In this document: positions 8,891 to 18,609 of the stretch, piece by piece | Layout: each line of letters starts with the position of its first letter | Position numbering within the stretch: the first letter of the stretch is position 1 | From: an uncultured Desulfobacterales bacterium | GTDB lineage: Bacteria; Desulfobacterota; Desulfobacteria; Desulfobacterales; UBA11574 | Length of the DNA: 47,683 nt | Direction of reading: 5' to 3' | Assembly (NCBI GenBank): GCA_937998305.1 | Contig: CALLDL010000143.1 | Location: 1 to 47,683, forward strand | Translations under genes and position numbers: made by a program | The notes under the pieces: generated by a model | The model's input: the letters and a program-made list of their open reading frames with translations, nothing else | Told to the model about the DNA's origin: nothing | Database searches by the model: none

Positions 8891-11563
8891 CTATTCAAGT
8901 TCAGGTTTGATTTCTTCCACATAGTAGCATTCAATGATATCGCCGAGTTTGACATCATTATAATTTTTGATGCCAATTCCGCATTCATAACCGCTTTGGA
9001 CCTCTTTGACATCGTCTTTGAAATGACGAAGAGAAGAAATCTTGCCCTCATAGGTCACAACCCAATCTCTAAGGATGCGTCCGAACTGTCCTCGTTCCAT
9101 TTTGCCTTCGGTTACATAACAGCCCGCTATGGCACCGACTTTAGGGACATAAAACACGTCTCTCACTTCAGCTCTGCCAAGAGTCCGCTCTTCAAAAGTA
9201 GATGACATCATACCGACGATAGCATTTTTGACGTCTTTGATCACATTGTAAATAATATTATAGAAACGTATGTCGACATTTTCTTCATGGGCAAGCATTT
9301 GTATTTTAGAGCTGGGACGTACATTAAAGCCTAAAATGATTGCATTCGACACGGCAGCAAGAGAGATATCCGATTCATTCAAGGCCCCTGTTGCCGAATG
9401 GATGACACTGATCCTGACCTCCTCATTGGAAAGCTTGGTCAAAGCATCTGTGAGGGCTTCGATGGAACCATGCACATCGGCCTTTATAATGAGGTTCAGA
9501 TCTTTAACTTCATTTTCCTGCATTTTTTCATAAAGTTTTTCAAGGCTTAACCTGCTGGTTTTAGCAAGTTCTTTTGACCGCTGTTTCTGAGTTCGATGCG
9601 AGCTGACCTGTTTAGCATCCTTCTCGTCCGCTAATGCAATCATTTCATCTCCTGCATTGGGCACACCGGAAAGACCGATGATTTCCACCGGGGTTGAGGG
9701 AGCTGCAAATGTTACATTTCGTCCCCTGTCGTTCAGTAATGCACGTACTTTACCATAGTGCACACCGCAGACCACTGGATCGTGAATTTTAAGGGTTCCT
9801 TCATTAACCAGGATCGTTGCCACAGGGCCTCTACCCGAATCCAGCTTGGCCTCAACGACGTGTCCTGCGGCTAATTTGTCCGGATTGGCTTTAAGTTCCA
9901 GCAGTTCAGCCTGCAAAAGGACCATTTCAAGCAAATCATCTATTCCTTGATTCTCTTTTGCAGAGACCTGTACAAAGATGGTATCGCCACCCCAGTCTTC
10001 AGACACAATTCCTACATCGGCAAGCTCTCGCTGAACGCGATCAGGGGCTGCATCCGGCTTGTCCATTTTGTTAATTGCTACGATAATAGGAACTTCTGCG
10101 GCCTTGGAGTGGTTTATCGCCTCGATGGTTTGAGGCATAACACCGTCATCAGCGGCAACGACAAGAATAACCAAATCGGTAATTTTAGCACCACGGGAAC
10201 GCATTTCGGTAAAGGCTTCATGGCCCGGAGTATCCAAAAAGACGATCTGTCCTTTATTCGTTGTTACATTATAGGCGCCAATGTGTTGTGTAATACCCCC
10301 TGCTTCATTTTCCGTAACTTTGGTTTTCCTTATCACATCAAGAAGTGATGTTTTCCCATGATCGACATGCCCCATTATGGTTACCACCGGGGGTCTTGAA
10401 AGGAGTGTGTCCGGATCATCCTCTTGTACCTTTAAGACAGTCTCCTCCTCAAAGGAGGCTCTTTCAAGTTCATATTCAAATTCTGCGGCAACGAGAACGG
10501 CGGTATCAAAGTCTATCACTTGATTCACCGTTGCCATGACACCCAAGTCCATTAATTTCTTTATCATTTCACTGGCCTTTATCCCCATTCGTTTTGCTAG
10601 ATCAGACAGGGCTATGGCGTCATCGATTTTTATTCTGCGTTTAATGGCTTTGGGTACGGTAATCAACGGCTTTTGTTTAGATATCGACGCTTTACCTTTA
10701 GCTGCCTTTCGTCCCTTTCGGGCTCGACGACCTTTGCCATAAAGATCCGCTCCCTCAACAACTTCCTTTTTCCGAAAGGAAATTTTCTTTTTGAAGAACT
10801 TTCTGTCCGTCACCCCTTCATCAGGTTTTTTCACCCATTTTTTCTTCTCTTTCTTCTTTTCTTTTGTAGGCTCATCTTTCGGAATCGCTTTGCTTTTTGG
10901 TTTGGTTGTAGGTTTCGCTTCGAATTTGGAAACAAGGTCTTTTTCGATCTCGGGCTCTTTTTTCTTGGGAGGAGGTGTTACGGGCAGTTTTATTATCTTT
11001 GCCGGCGTATCTTTTTTACGTTTTCTGGTTACTTTTTTGGGTTTTAATTTCTTTAGAGCAGCGGGTTTTTCAAGTTTTTTCACGACCGGTTTTTCGGTTT
11101 CAGGTTCTTCTTTGACAACTCCGGATTTTGCAATAATTTCATCAGGAGCTTCGACTTTTTTAACACTTTCTTTTTCTATACCTGCTGTTTCTTCAGCCAC
11201 TATTTCAGGAACCTCTTTCTTTTCAGGGGGCAGTTCCTTGTCTTCAAGAATTTTTTCAGATGTTTGATCCTTAACTTCTATTTTTTCGGGACGCAATTCC
11301 GGTTCAGCACTTGTTTCAATTTTAACCGGTTTCTGTCGGACACGTTTTTTACGCCTTCTGATCAGTGTTGGCTTTATACGCGTTTCCTCAATTTCTTTTG
11401 CTGGCGAACCAAGGATCTTTTCTTTAATACGGGTTGAAGTTTCATCATCCAGAGAACTCATATGGCTTTTTACGTCAATATCCATATTCCGTATTTTCTC
11501 AAGAAGCATTTTATTGGTCATGTTAAGATCCCTGGCAAGTTCATATATTCTGATCTTTGCCAT
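8891..11563 (-). CDS. infB: translation initiation factor IF-2
   Basis: IF-2 of 890 residues brings initiator fMet-tRNA to the 30S subunit. An N-terminal helix-turn domain ([20 protein letters not shown]) is followed by a long Lys/Glu/Pro-rich low-complexity linker (about residues 60-290), a second IF2_N domain, and then the G domain. The G-motifs are GHVDHGKTS (G1), DTPGHEAF (G3) and NKMD (G4). Domains II, III and the C-terminal fMet-tRNA binding region follow and are complete. It is preceded by nusA and followed by the DUF503 gene and rbfA, as usual. The charged linker is normal for the family. Confidence 0.97.
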   Translation of the reverse strand: MAKIRIYELARDLNMTNKMLLEKIRNMDIDVKSHMSSLDDETSTRIKEKILGSPAKEIEETRIKPTLIRRRKKRVRQKPVKIETSAEPELRPEKIEVKDQTSEKILEDKELPPEKKEVPEIVAEETAGIEKESVKKVEAPDEIIAKSGVVKEEPETEKPVVKKLEKPAALKKLKPKKVTRKRKKDTPAKIIKLPVTPPPKKKEPEIEKDLVSKFEAKPTTKPKSKAIPKDEPTKEKKKEKKKWVKKPDEGVTDRKFFKKKISFRKKEVVEGADLYGKGRRARKGRKAAKGKASISKQKPLITVPKAIKRRIKIDDAIALSDLAKRMGIKASEMIKKLMDLGVMATVNQVIDFDTAVLVAAEFEYELERASFEEETVLKVQEDDPDTLLSRPPVVTIMGHVDHGKTSLLDVIRKTKVTENEAGGITQHIGAYNVTTNKGQIVFLDTPGHEAFTEMRSRGAKITDLVILVVAADDGVMPQTIEAINHSKAAEVPIIVAINKMDKPDAAPDRVQRELADVGIVSEDWGGDTIFVQVSAKENQGIDDLLEMVLLQAELLELKANPDKLAAGHVVEAKLDSGRGPVATILVNEGTLKIHDPVVCGVHYGKVRALLNDRGRNVTFAAPSTPVEIIGLSGVPNAGDEMIALADEKDAKQVSSHRTQKQRSKELAKTSRLSLEKLYEKMQENEVKDLNLIIKADVHGSIEALTDALTKLSNEEVRISVIHSATGALNESDISLAAVSNAIILGFNVRPSSKIQMLAHEENVDIRFYNIIYNVIKDVKNAIVGMMSSTFEERTLGRAEVRDVFYVPKVGAIAGCYVTEGKMERGQFGRILRDWVVTYEGKISSLRHFKDDVKEVQSGYECGIGIKNYNDVKLGDIIECYYVEEIKPELE

Positions 11564-11695
11564 CCAATCCCCCCTAAAGTTGTTTATCTGTAGCCTGTTG
11601 TATGTGTTGGTGTTCTATTTTCTGACATTAATTGGGTTTTCATCTTCAAACAGAGTTTTTTTTCTTTCGATTTATTTGTCCGGATGATTATTTTG

Positions 11696-13306
11696 CTACT
11701 CAGCAGAATCTGCTTCTTTATCGCCCGATAATATCGTTTGTTTGGACACATCCTCATCGCTGCCGGTTTGGTCTTCAGAGGCTTTAGGAGAATCCGATAC
11801 ATCTGAAATCTCATGGTCCTCATCGCTGCCGGTTTGGTCTTCAGAGGCTTTGAGAGAATCCGATACATCTGAAATCTCATGGTCCTCATCGCTGCCGGTT
11901 TGGTCTTCAGAGGCTTTGGGAGAATCCGATACATCTGAAATCTCATGGTCCTCATCGCTACCGGTTTGGTTTTCAGAGGCTTTAAAAGAATCCGATACAT
12001 CTGAAATTTCACTGTGCTCATCTTCTTTTTCCGGTATAGCTTCTTTGGATGTTTCATCGGCTTGATCCTTGCTTAATATATACTCCTTTCCAGCCTCAAT
12101 AAGTTGGATGGCTTTTTCTTCAGTAATATCTCTTATTTGAGTTAGATCTTCTACAGAGGCTTCGCTAAGTTCATATGCAGAAAAAAAGCCTTTTTCATAC
12201 AATGCATCCGCCAGACTGATCCCAAGATCCGGCAGTGATACAAGAGAATCATATCCGTCCTGCATGGCTTCGCTATATCGTGTTTCACTGATGACATCGA
12301 GGTGCCATTTGGTCAACTTTGAAGCCAGCCGTACATTCTGTCCTTTTTTCCCGATGGCTATTGAAAGAAATTCATCAGGAACGATGACTTCCATGGAACG
12401 ATCCTCTTCGTCTATGATAACTCTTGAAATTTCCGCAGGTGAAAGTGCATTGCACACAAATCTTGCAGGATCAATATGATATGGAATAATATCTATTTTT
12501 TCACCTCTGAGTTCCTGTACAACGTTTTGTACACGACTGCCTTTCATTCCGACGCAAGCGCCAACGGGATCTATATCAGAATCATTTGAAGTTACTGCAA
12601 ATTTTGCCCGTATGCCGGGTTCACGTGTGGCTCCGATAATGGTGACGATTCCCTCGTTTATTTCCGGCACCTCTGTTTTAAAAAGGGCGATTAAAAAGTC
12701 AGGATGCGTTCTGGAAAGAACAATTTGCGGACCGCGCGTGTCGTAAAGGACATCAATAATGTATGCTCTCATGCGATCGCCACGACGGTAGGATTCCCTT
12801 GGGATCTGTTCTCGAGTCGGAAGGATTCCTTCTGTATGTCCAAGATTAACAATAATATCGTTTCGATCAAAACGCTGAACGATTCCGTTGATGATTTCAC
12901 CCTTTCGATCAATAAAGTTGGAATAGACGGCATCTCTTTCAGCATCTTTCATTTTCTGTATAATGACCTGCTTGGCAGACTGAGCAGCAATGCGCCCGAA
13001 GGTGGAAGTGTCCATTTTTGTCCCGAGGCTATCGCCGACTTCACATTCCGGATCCAGCTTTCGTCCCTCTTCCATGCTGATTTGCAGGTCAGGTTCTGTA
13101 ACGACTTCGGCAACATCTTTAAACTGGAAGACCTCTATTTCGCCGGTCGATTCATTGTATTGAACTTCAATATCGACGCTGCTCCCAAATTTTTTCCTCG
13201 CAGCAGATTCTAAAGCCTCCTCAAGAGCCTTGATTAAAATCTCACGGTCTATGCCCTTGTCTCGACTCACCTGATCGACGACGCGCTTTATGTCTGATAT
13301 AAACAT
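11696..13306 (-). CDS. nusA: transcription termination/antitermination factor NusA with repeated acidic tail
   Basis: NusA of 536 residues binds RNA polymerase and nascent RNA to control pausing, termination and antitermination. The N-terminal polymerase-binding domain, an S1 domain (about 135-200) and two KH domains (for example IAIGKKGQNVRLASKL) are intact. A helix-hairpin-helix region (about 355-415) follows. The last part is unusual: residues 434-519 consist of four copies of a 22-residue acidic unit (ISDVSDSxKASExQTGSDED then HE). The DNA period is 66 bp. Start at 13306 as annotated. Confidence 0.96.
   Translation of the reverse strand: MFISDIKRVVDQVSRDKGIDREILIKALEEALESAARKKFGSSVDIEVQYNESTGEIEVFQFKDVAEVVTEPDLQISMEEGRKLDPECEVGDSLGTKMDTSTFGRIAAQSAKQVIIQKMKDAERDAVYSNFIDRKGEIINGIVQRFDRNDIIVNLGHTEGILPTREQIPRESYRRGDRMRAYIIDVLYDTRGPQIVLSRTHPDFLIALFKTEVPEINEGIVTIIGATREPGIRAKFAVTSNDSDIDPVGACVGMKGSRVQNVVQELRGEKIDIIPYHIDPARFVCNALSPAEISRVIIDEEDRSMEVIVPDEFLSIAIGKKGQNVRLASKLTKWHLDVISETRYSEAMQDGYDSLVSLPDLGISLADALYEKGFFSAYELSEASVEDLTQIRDITEEKAIQLIEAGKEYILSKDQADETSKEAIPEKEDEHSEISDVSDSFKASENQTGSDEDHEISDVSDSPKASEDQTGSDEDHEISDVSDSLKASEDQTGSDEDHEISDVSDSPKASEDQTGSDEDVSKQTILSGDKEADSAE
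11750..12007 (-). repeat. 66-bp tandem repeat, four copies, within nusA
   Basis: Three full 66-bp units and a fourth of 60 bp, in frame, differ at only a few positions. The variable codon after SDS reads Phe, Pro, Leu, Pro. Near-identity at synonymous positions points to recent tandem duplication rather than old conserved structure. Each unit encodes an acidic, disordered 22-residue block. Confidence 0.92.
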
Positions 13307-13356
13307 CCGTTTTCTCCACTATTATTTATTCTGTCACTGAAAACTTGGTCTTCCCG

Positions 13357-13388
13357 CCTGGGCAGAGCCCCTCTGGGGCGGTGCCAGG
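13357..13388. repeat. hairpin between rimP and nusA
   Basis: CCTGGGCA pairs with TGCCAGG around an inner CCCC/GGGG stem, in the 103-base gap between the rimP stop and the nusA start. There is no T-tract on the minus strand. It may be a processing or stabilising hairpin in the operon mRNA. Confidence 0.4.
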
Positions 13389-13409
13389 ATCAGAGTTCTT
13401 TGCTTTCAA

Positions 13410-13883
13410 TCATGAAATATCCGGGTTAAGGATGTTGTTTGCAAGCCTGGCTGTTACAATTTCATGATACGGAATAGCCACTATTTGATCATCGATCGAA
13501 ATTTTTACCACATCTTCTGATATGCCCAGCAGAACACCATTGATTTTCTTTTTACCGCCAACAGACGGAGTGGTTCTAATATTTACTCGGTTTCCTTTGA
13601 ATCTATCAAAATCGCGCTTTTTCCCCAACGGCCGATTCTGTCCCGGCGATGAGACTTCCAGGTTATACGGCCCCGCATCTTCGAGATATACAGCTAACAT
13701 GTCACTCGATTGACGACTGATATGTATGCAATCATCCAAGGTCACACCACCGGGTTTGTCGATATAAAGACGAAGTATTCTACCTCCGGCCTCACGTTGG
13801 CATTCCAGATGCACCAGTTCCATCCCCTCGGCCTCACACAGTGGATCTAGTAAATCTTTTGTTTGGGCAATCATTTTTTCCAT
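13410..13883 (-). CDS. rimP: ribosome maturation factor RimP
   Basis: RimP assists early 30S subunit maturation and is normally the first gene of the nusA-infB operon, as here. The family pattern is clear: EAEGMELVHLECQREAGG, LRLYIDKPGGVTLDDC, and YNLEVSSPGQNRPL. I choose the ATG at 13883 (MEKMIAQTKDLL, 157 residues) because RimP homologues begin close to this helix. The frame stays open to an ATG at 13964. That would add a very basic 27-residue leader (KWKKGNKRPKEKCRKQ) not typical of the family. Neither start has a strong Shine-Dalgarno sequence. Confidence 0.92.
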   Translation of the reverse strand: MEKMIAQTKDLLDPLCEAEGMELVHLECQREAGGRILRLYIDKPGGVTLDDCIHISRQSSDMLAVYLEDAGPYNLEVSSPGQNRPLGKKRDFDRFKGNRVNIRTTPSVGGKKKINGVLLGISEDVVKISIDDQIVAIPYHEIVTARLANNILNPDIS

Positions 13884-13985
13884 ATTATCCGGTAACAAAT
13901 TTTTTTGTTTCCGGCATTTCTCTTTCGGTCTTTTATTGCCCTTTTTCCATTTTTCCATTTTCAATGGTCTTTCAATTCGCGCTCC

Positions 13986-14016
13986 ATAAAAAAAACAAAA
14001 ACGGGCTGTCGCCCGT
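13986..14016 (-). terminator. intrinsic terminator between tRNA-Gly and rimP
   Basis: On the minus strand ACGGGC-GACA-GCCCGT forms a 6-bp GC-rich stem with a 4-base loop. It is followed by TTTTTGTTTTTTTT. This is a textbook rho-independent terminator 150 bases beyond tRNA-Gly. It lies only about 100 bases ahead of the chosen rimP start, so it either ends the tRNA transcript or acts as an attenuator for the rimP-nusA-infB operon. Confidence 0.85.
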
Positions 14017-14162
14017 TTCTTCTCATACAGGTAGATCTATTGGTGGATTGAAAAACTTTACCTGTTCATTTAATTACCCATGCGAGAAAAATTAAATCCA
14101 AATCACACCTACATTGCCAGAATCTAACTCAGCAACCTTTATCATGAAAAGGCGACCTTCAA

Positions 14163-14237
14163 TGGAGCGGGCAACGAGATTTGAACTCGCGACTCCAAGC
14201 TTGGGAAGCTTGTACTCTACCACTGAGTTATGCCCGC
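14163..14237 (-). tRNA. tRNA-Gly (anticodon CCC)
   Basis: A complete 75-base cloverleaf with encoded CCA. The acceptor stem is GCGGGCA paired with TGCCCGC, discriminator T. The anticodon arm is CAAGC-TTCCCAA-GCTTG, which gives anticodon CCC reading GGG codons. The T arm contains GTTCAAATC. A perfect TTGACA lies upstream and an intrinsic terminator downstream, so it can be an independent transcript. Confidence 0.96.
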
Positions 14238-14252
14238 CCGTTTATAAACACG

Positions 14253-14281
14253 AAACTATTACATAAGATATGCGTTGTCAA
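14253..14281 (-). promoter_or_regulatory. probable promoter of tRNA-Gly
   Basis: On the minus strand a perfect TTGACA is followed after 17 bases by TAGTTT, a weak -10 box. The predicted transcription start falls within about 10 bases of the tRNA 5' end. The strong -35 and the position support it. The -10 match is poor. Confidence 0.45.
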
Positions 14282-14323
14282 TATTTTTCAATAATAATTT
14301 TAAAGGGAAAGATGGGAGACGGA

Positions 14324-14671
14324 TCAGGTTAAAAGATCACGGATTTTTTGAAGTTCGGTGCAGATTTCTTGGAGGATGTCGGTAGGAGGATTTTCCCTTT
14401 GTCCAGCGGGCTTAGTTTTTAATCGTTGTTTGGCGCCCTCAATGGTGAATTTTTTTTCATATAAGAGATGCTTGATCCATATAATCAACTCTACATCTTT
14501 TTTCCTATACAATCTCTGACCCGAGGGGGTTCGTTTTGGATTTATCTTTTTAAACTCAGACTCCCAAAATCTTAGAACATATGCCGGTACGCCGACAATC
14601 GAGCTGACTTCTCCAACTTTGAAGTAAAGTTTGTCCGGTAATTCTTTTTGATAGGGTGTATTGTTCTGCAT
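14324..14671 (-). CDS. MerR-family transcriptional regulator
   Basis: Small MerR-type DNA-binding protein of 115 residues. The winged helix-turn-helix is clear: YFKVGEVSSIVGVPAYVLRFWE followed by the wing SGQRLYRKKDVELI. The C-terminal part is a short helix with no Cys or other obvious effector ligands. A gene of this type directly after pheT is common in deltaproteobacteria, where it takes the place next to or instead of ihfA. Its target and effector are unknown. It starts 20 bases after the pheT stop and is probably in the same operon. Confidence 0.88.
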   Translation of the reverse strand: MQNNTPYQKELPDKLYFKVGEVSSIVGVPAYVLRFWESEFKKINPKRTPSGQRLYRKKDVELIIWIKHLLYEKKFTIEGAKQRLKTKPAGQRENPPTDILQEICTELQKIRDLLT

Positions 14672-14690
14672 TTTAATGCTTTAACAAAAA

Positions 14691-17111
14691 CTATTCGGCC
14701 GGCAAGGTTGCATAAAACGTTTTTATGAGCTGGTTTGTAATGGTTTTATGAATATGATTTACTCTGTTATCTTCCAAGGTTTCTTCTGAAGATCTATAGG
14801 TTATTCTAAAGGATACACTTTTTTTCCCTTTTGGAATCGGATCCCCGCCAAAAACATCAAACAGATGTAAATGTTCCACCAGTTTTTCTTTGAGCATTTC
14901 GACGGTTTCTATAATTTTATACGTTTCGATATCATTGTCAATAATAAGTGTGATGTCCCTTGATGTTGCCGGAAATTTTGGGATGGGGCGGGCGGATTTC
15001 GTGTCCGGAATCGATTGAATGAGTCGGTCGAAGTTAAGCTCAAAGATAAATGCCGTTTGCTTCAAATCGTAATTTCGAAGTACTTTAGGATGGACTTCTC
15101 CAACAAGACCTATCGGTTCATTTTCATCAAGGATTCGTGCCGTAAGTCCAGGTTTTGTATATAAACAGAATTCCGGCGGCATTCGCGTAAACGTGGTCTT
15201 TACAAGTCCGAGGTTTCTTAAGAGCTCTTCAAGCACACCTTTTATATCATAAAAATCACAATTGATCTCCTTTAAGGACCAGGCCGAATCGACCCTGGTT
15301 CCTGTCCAGAGCCCTGCCAGCATTTCAACTTCATCAGGCTGATTGTCCTCTTGGCCTGTGTGAAAAAAGACATGGCCGATCTCAAAAAGCTTAAGATTTT
15401 TATTTTGTACCGATATATTGAGCTTCATCGTTTCAAGAAGACCCGGGATGAGAGATGTTCGCATAACCGCCTGATCTACAGAGATCGGATTGAGGATATC
15501 CACCATCTTTCTTTTGGGATCATCTGGTGGAAGTTCGAGATGGTCGCATGACTGTTTGCTGATAAAACTGTAATTTATGGCTTCACTGAATCCAAGACCG
15601 GTCATCAGCATTTTTGCTCGGTCCCTTAAATCAATTTTTTTGTCGGGATGTCTGGCTTCGGCGGGGATCAGTGGAAACGTTGTTTCGATGTTATTGTAGC
15701 CGAATAGTCGGGCAATTTCTTCCGTAATATCTTCAAATCTTCTGATATCGACCCTGCATGAGGGTGGCGTCACCTGAAGTTTATCCCCATCTATTTTTTT
15801 AATTTCAAATTCAATCGACGTTAAATATTTTTCTATGGCGGCGGTATCCAGCCGGGTGCCCAGGTGTCGGTTTAAGCGTCGGGAACTTATATCTATGGTT
15901 GTTTCAGAAAAGGGAAGCGGATATTCATCGATGACCCCTTTAACACATTTGCCGCCGCCGATTTCAGTAATGAGTTGTGTTGCCCGATTTAATGCAGTGA
16001 TGGTTCCATTGGGGTCCACGCCACGTTCGAAACGGTGGGATGCATCTGTGTTTAGGCCTGTTTTCTTTGAAGTTTTTCGAATGCAAACCGGATCAAAATA
16101 CGCACTTTCAAGAAGAATATTTGTTGTGGTATCTTCAACTTCTGAATTCAGCCCGCCCATGACGCCTGCGATGGCCACCGGTTTTTCTCCATCGCAAATC
16201 ATCAGCATTTCCGGATCAAGGCGGCGTTCTTTCCCGTCCAGGGTAATAAAGGTTTCGTTTTCCTGAGCCGTTCGCACCACAATTCGGTTTTCAGCAAGAC
16301 GGTCAAAGTCAAAGGCATGCAGCGGCTGGCCGGTCTCCATCATAACGAAGTTGGTAATATCCACAATATTGTTGATTGGTTTTAAACCTACCGAAACCAA
16401 GCGGTCCTGAAGCCAAAAAGGAGAGGGACCAACAATAACATCGAAAATAAGGCTGGCGGCATATCTCGGACTAAGGGCGGGAGCCATTATTGTCACTGAG
16501 GTGTGATTGGCAATATCACCCATCGATTCCGGCAGATAAATTTCAGGATATGTCACCCTTTTATTTTCAATTGCGGCAATTTCGCGAGCTGTTCCGATGA
16601 TACTGAGGCAATCCGGTCTGTTAGGCGTCAGGTCGATTTCCAATACTGGGTCTGACAGTCCCAGGGCCTTATTCAGTGAGTCACCCACCGACAGGTTTTT
16701 CCCCAGTTCCATGATACCATGACCGTTGCTGCCGAGTCCCAATTCGAGTTCGCTGCAGAGCATCCCTTCCGAGGTTTCTCCACGGATGATACTTTTTTCA
16801 AGAACTTTTCCTTTTGGGAAACGGGTGCCTGGAATGGCGCACGGTGCAAGCATATTTGTTTTGACATTGGTTGCCCCACAAACAACAGAAATGATATCTC
16901 CACCGATATCTACGCTACAGAGTTTCAACTTGTCAGAACTTGGATGGGGATCGATATTGACGATCCGGCCGACATGAACACTGTTCAAATAATCATATCG
17001 ATCCGAAACGGCTTCAACCTCGAGTCCGGCCATGGTGAGAGCATCAGCCAGATCATTTGCATTCAGGTTAATGCTAACGTATTCTTTTAACCAGCTTAAG
17101 CTGACCTTCAT
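14691..17111 (-). CDS. pheT: phenylalanine-tRNA ligase beta subunit
   Basis: PheRS beta chain of 806 residues, the full bacterial length. It holds the editing site and tRNA-binding modules of the alpha2-beta2 enzyme. The order is the EMAP-like tRNA-binding domain (HVGRIVNIDPHPSSDKLKLC, about 45-150), the B3/B4 editing domain (DLTPNRPDCLSIIGTAREIA), B5, the inactive synthetase-like core, and the C-terminal ferredoxin-fold anticodon-binding domain (PIPKFPATSRDITLIID). It begins 1 base after the pheS stop, so expression is coupled. Confidence 0.97.
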   Translation of the reverse strand: MKVSLSWLKEYVSINLNANDLADALTMAGLEVEAVSDRYDYLNSVHVGRIVNIDPHPSSDKLKLCSVDIGGDIISVVCGATNVKTNMLAPCAIPGTRFPKGKVLEKSIIRGETSEGMLCSELELGLGSNGHGIMELGKNLSVGDSLNKALGLSDPVLEIDLTPNRPDCLSIIGTAREIAAIENKRVTYPEIYLPESMGDIANHTSVTIMAPALSPRYAASLIFDVIVGPSPFWLQDRLVSVGLKPINNIVDITNFVMMETGQPLHAFDFDRLAENRIVVRTAQENETFITLDGKERRLDPEMLMICDGEKPVAIAGVMGGLNSEVEDTTTNILLESAYFDPVCIRKTSKKTGLNTDASHRFERGVDPNGTITALNRATQLITEIGGGKCVKGVIDEYPLPFSETTIDISSRRLNRHLGTRLDTAAIEKYLTSIEFEIKKIDGDKLQVTPPSCRVDIRRFEDITEEIARLFGYNNIETTFPLIPAEARHPDKKIDLRDRAKMLMTGLGFSEAINYSFISKQSCDHLELPPDDPKRKMVDILNPISVDQAVMRTSLIPGLLETMKLNISVQNKNLKLFEIGHVFFHTGQEDNQPDEVEMLAGLWTGTRVDSAWSLKEINCDFYDIKGVLEELLRNLGLVKTTFTRMPPEFCLYTKPGLTARILDENEPIGLVGEVHPKVLRNYDLKQTAFIFELNFDRLIQSIPDTKSARPIPKFPATSRDITLIIDNDIETYKIIETVEMLKEKLVEHLHLFDVFGGDPIPKGKKSVSFRITYRSSEETLEDNRVNHIHKTITNQLIKTFYATLPAE

Positions 17112-17112
17112 G

Positions 17113-18120
17113 TTAAAACTGCCTTAAAAATCTTAGATCATTTTCAAAATACTTTCGGATGTCATCAATACCGTATTTCAACATGGCAATCCGCTCCACT
17201 CCCATTCCGAAAGCAAATCCGGTATATCGGGTTGTATCGTATCCAACGTTTTCAAAAACAGCCGGATGAACCATGCCGGAGCCCAGAACTTCCAGCCAGC
17301 CGGTTTTTGAGCATACCCTACAGCCCTTGCCTTTGCATATAACGCATCGGATATCGACTTCGGCACTTGGTTCGGTAAAAGGGAAAAAGCTGGGTCGAAA
17401 TCTCAGACTGGTTTCCGGATCAAACATTTGATGGACAAAGGTCGTCAATATGCCTTTAAGATCCCCGAAAGATATATTTTTATCAACCAGGAGCCCTTCA
17501 ACCTGGTGGAACATAGGTGTGTGTGTCAAATCGGAATCACATCGATAGACCTTACCGGGTGCAACAATCCTCACTGGAGGATTCTGCTTTTCCATTATTC
17601 GGGGCTGGGTCGGTGAGGTGTGGGTTCTCAGAACAATGTTTTTGGATATATAAAACGTGTCCTGCATGTCCCTTGCCGGGTGATTTTTGGGAATATTCAG
17701 CGCTTCAAAGTTATAATAATCGGTTTCAACCTCAGGCCCTTCAGCAACGTCAAAACCCAGCCGGATAAAAATGGCGCAAATTTTCTGGGTGATCTGGGTG
17801 ATGGGATGTAAAGATCCTCGTGGCGTCACTCTTCCAGGGAGTGAAACATCAATCTGGTCGTCGGTTTTCCAAGAGGATGTATCAAGCTCTTTCAGAGTTT
17901 TTTTGAATAATACATCGAGATTTGTTTTTGTTTCGTTTGCTTTCTTCCCGGCTTCCGGTCTGATGTCTTCGGGCAGGTTAGAGATGTTTCTTAAAAATTG
18001 GGTTACCGCTCCTTTTCGACCCAGGTAGCGGATAGAAATGGCCTTGATGCTTTCTTCATCGGAAGCAGATTCAAGTTCCTTTAGTGCATCTTGGTGAATC
18101 TGTTCAATGGTTTTCTCCAA
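17113..18120 (-). CDS. pheS: phenylalanine-tRNA ligase alpha subunit
   Basis: Catalytic alpha chain of PheRS. Class II motifs are present: the FHQVEGLLVD region (motif 2) and GFAFGMGVERIAMLKYG (motif 3). The family cysteine cluster CVICKGKGCRVC followed by GWLEVLGSGM is intact. I choose a TTG start at 18120, giving 335 residues, the normal family length, with AGGT about 10 bases upstream. The open frame extends to an ATG at 18186, but those extra codons lie inside a half copy of a dispersed repeat (18148-18185) and do not resemble PheS. Confidence 0.93.
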   Translation of the reverse strand: MEKTIEQIHQDALKELESASDEESIKAISIRYLGRKGAVTQFLRNISNLPEDIRPEAGKKANETKTNLDVLFKKTLKELDTSSWKTDDQIDVSLPGRVTPRGSLHPITQITQKICAIFIRLGFDVAEGPEVETDYYNFEALNIPKNHPARDMQDTFYISKNIVLRTHTSPTQPRIMEKQNPPVRIVAPGKVYRCDSDLTHTPMFHQVEGLLVDKNISFGDLKGILTTFVHQMFDPETSLRFRPSFFPFTEPSAEVDIRCVICKGKGCRVCSKTGWLEVLGSGMVHPAVFENVGYDTTRYTGFAFGMGVERIAMLKYGIDDIRKYFENDLRFLRQF

Positions 18121-18147
18121 TGTTAGTTCTACCTGTTCCTTAGTCGA

Positions 18148-18190
18148 TGTCCATCCATAAATGGTCTTTTTGCCCGATCTCTGCACTTGC
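18148..18190 (+). mobile_element. half copy of repeat family A between rplT and pheS
   Basis: TGTCCATCCATAAATGG, then a tract matching TCTTTTTGCCCGA and CTGC, is nearly identical to the left ends of the family A elements at 24487 and 37879 (the latter in reverse orientation). The opposite terminal repeat is missing. It lies between the rplT stop and the start chosen for pheS, and creates a spurious N-terminal extension of the pheS frame. Confidence 0.75.
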
Positions 18191-18227
18191 CCTGTGGAAT
18201 GCGGAGCCTATTCCTCTGGGGTTATGA

Positions 18228-18578
18228 TCATAATTGTTCCGAGGCCAGACTGGCAATTTGACTAAAACCCGAAGGGTCCGATATCGCCAACTCGGCCAGC
18301 ACTTTTCGGTCCAACTCAACACCGGCAAGTTTCAACCCGTGAATGAATTTGCTGTAAGACAGATTGTTCATGCGTGCCGCAGCATTAATTCTGGCAATCC
18401 AGAGTTTTCTAAAGTCACGCTTTCGCACTCTGCGATCCCGGTATGCATACATGAGTGCCTTATCAACAGCGTCCGCTGCTGTGCGAAACAATTTGCTACG
18501 GCCGCCACGAAACCCTTTGGCTAATTTTAAGACCTTCTTTCTGCGCTTTCTTGCTTTAAAACCTCTTTTAACTCGCAT
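18228..18578 (-). CDS. rplT: 50S ribosomal protein L20 (bL20)
   Basis: L20 of 116 residues, the standard length, is essential for early 50S assembly. The long basic N-terminal tail ([20 protein letters not shown]) and the globular domain ([19 protein letters not shown]) are intact. The rpmI-rplT-pheST order is conserved. In both E. coli and B. subtilis L20 represses its own operon by binding the mRNA. The hairpin ahead of rpmI (18830-18878) may serve this here. Confidence 0.97.
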   Translation of the reverse strand: MRVKRGFKARKRRKKVLKLAKGFRGGRSKLFRTAADAVDKALMYAYRDRRVRKRDFRKLWIARINAAARMNNLSYSKFIHGLKLAGVELDRKVLAELAISDPSGFSQIASLASEQL

Positions 18579-18609
18579 AAATTTTCTCCTAAACCTCTAT
18601 CCAAATCCG

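Noticed and set aside
11584-12057. 157-codon minus-strand frame overlapping the nusA tail, with repeated basic blocks
   Set aside because: It is the +1-type shadow of the 66-bp tandem repeat of nusA. A period divisible by three keeps all frames open. It has no ribosome binding site.
11742-12065. CRISPR-like regular repeat
   Set aside because: The units are directly tandem without spacers and lie in frame in nusA.
14020-14160. Small RNA or second tRNA between tRNA-Gly and the terminator
   Set aside because: No cloverleaf or stable fold is evident by eye. It is probably tRNA 3' trailer.
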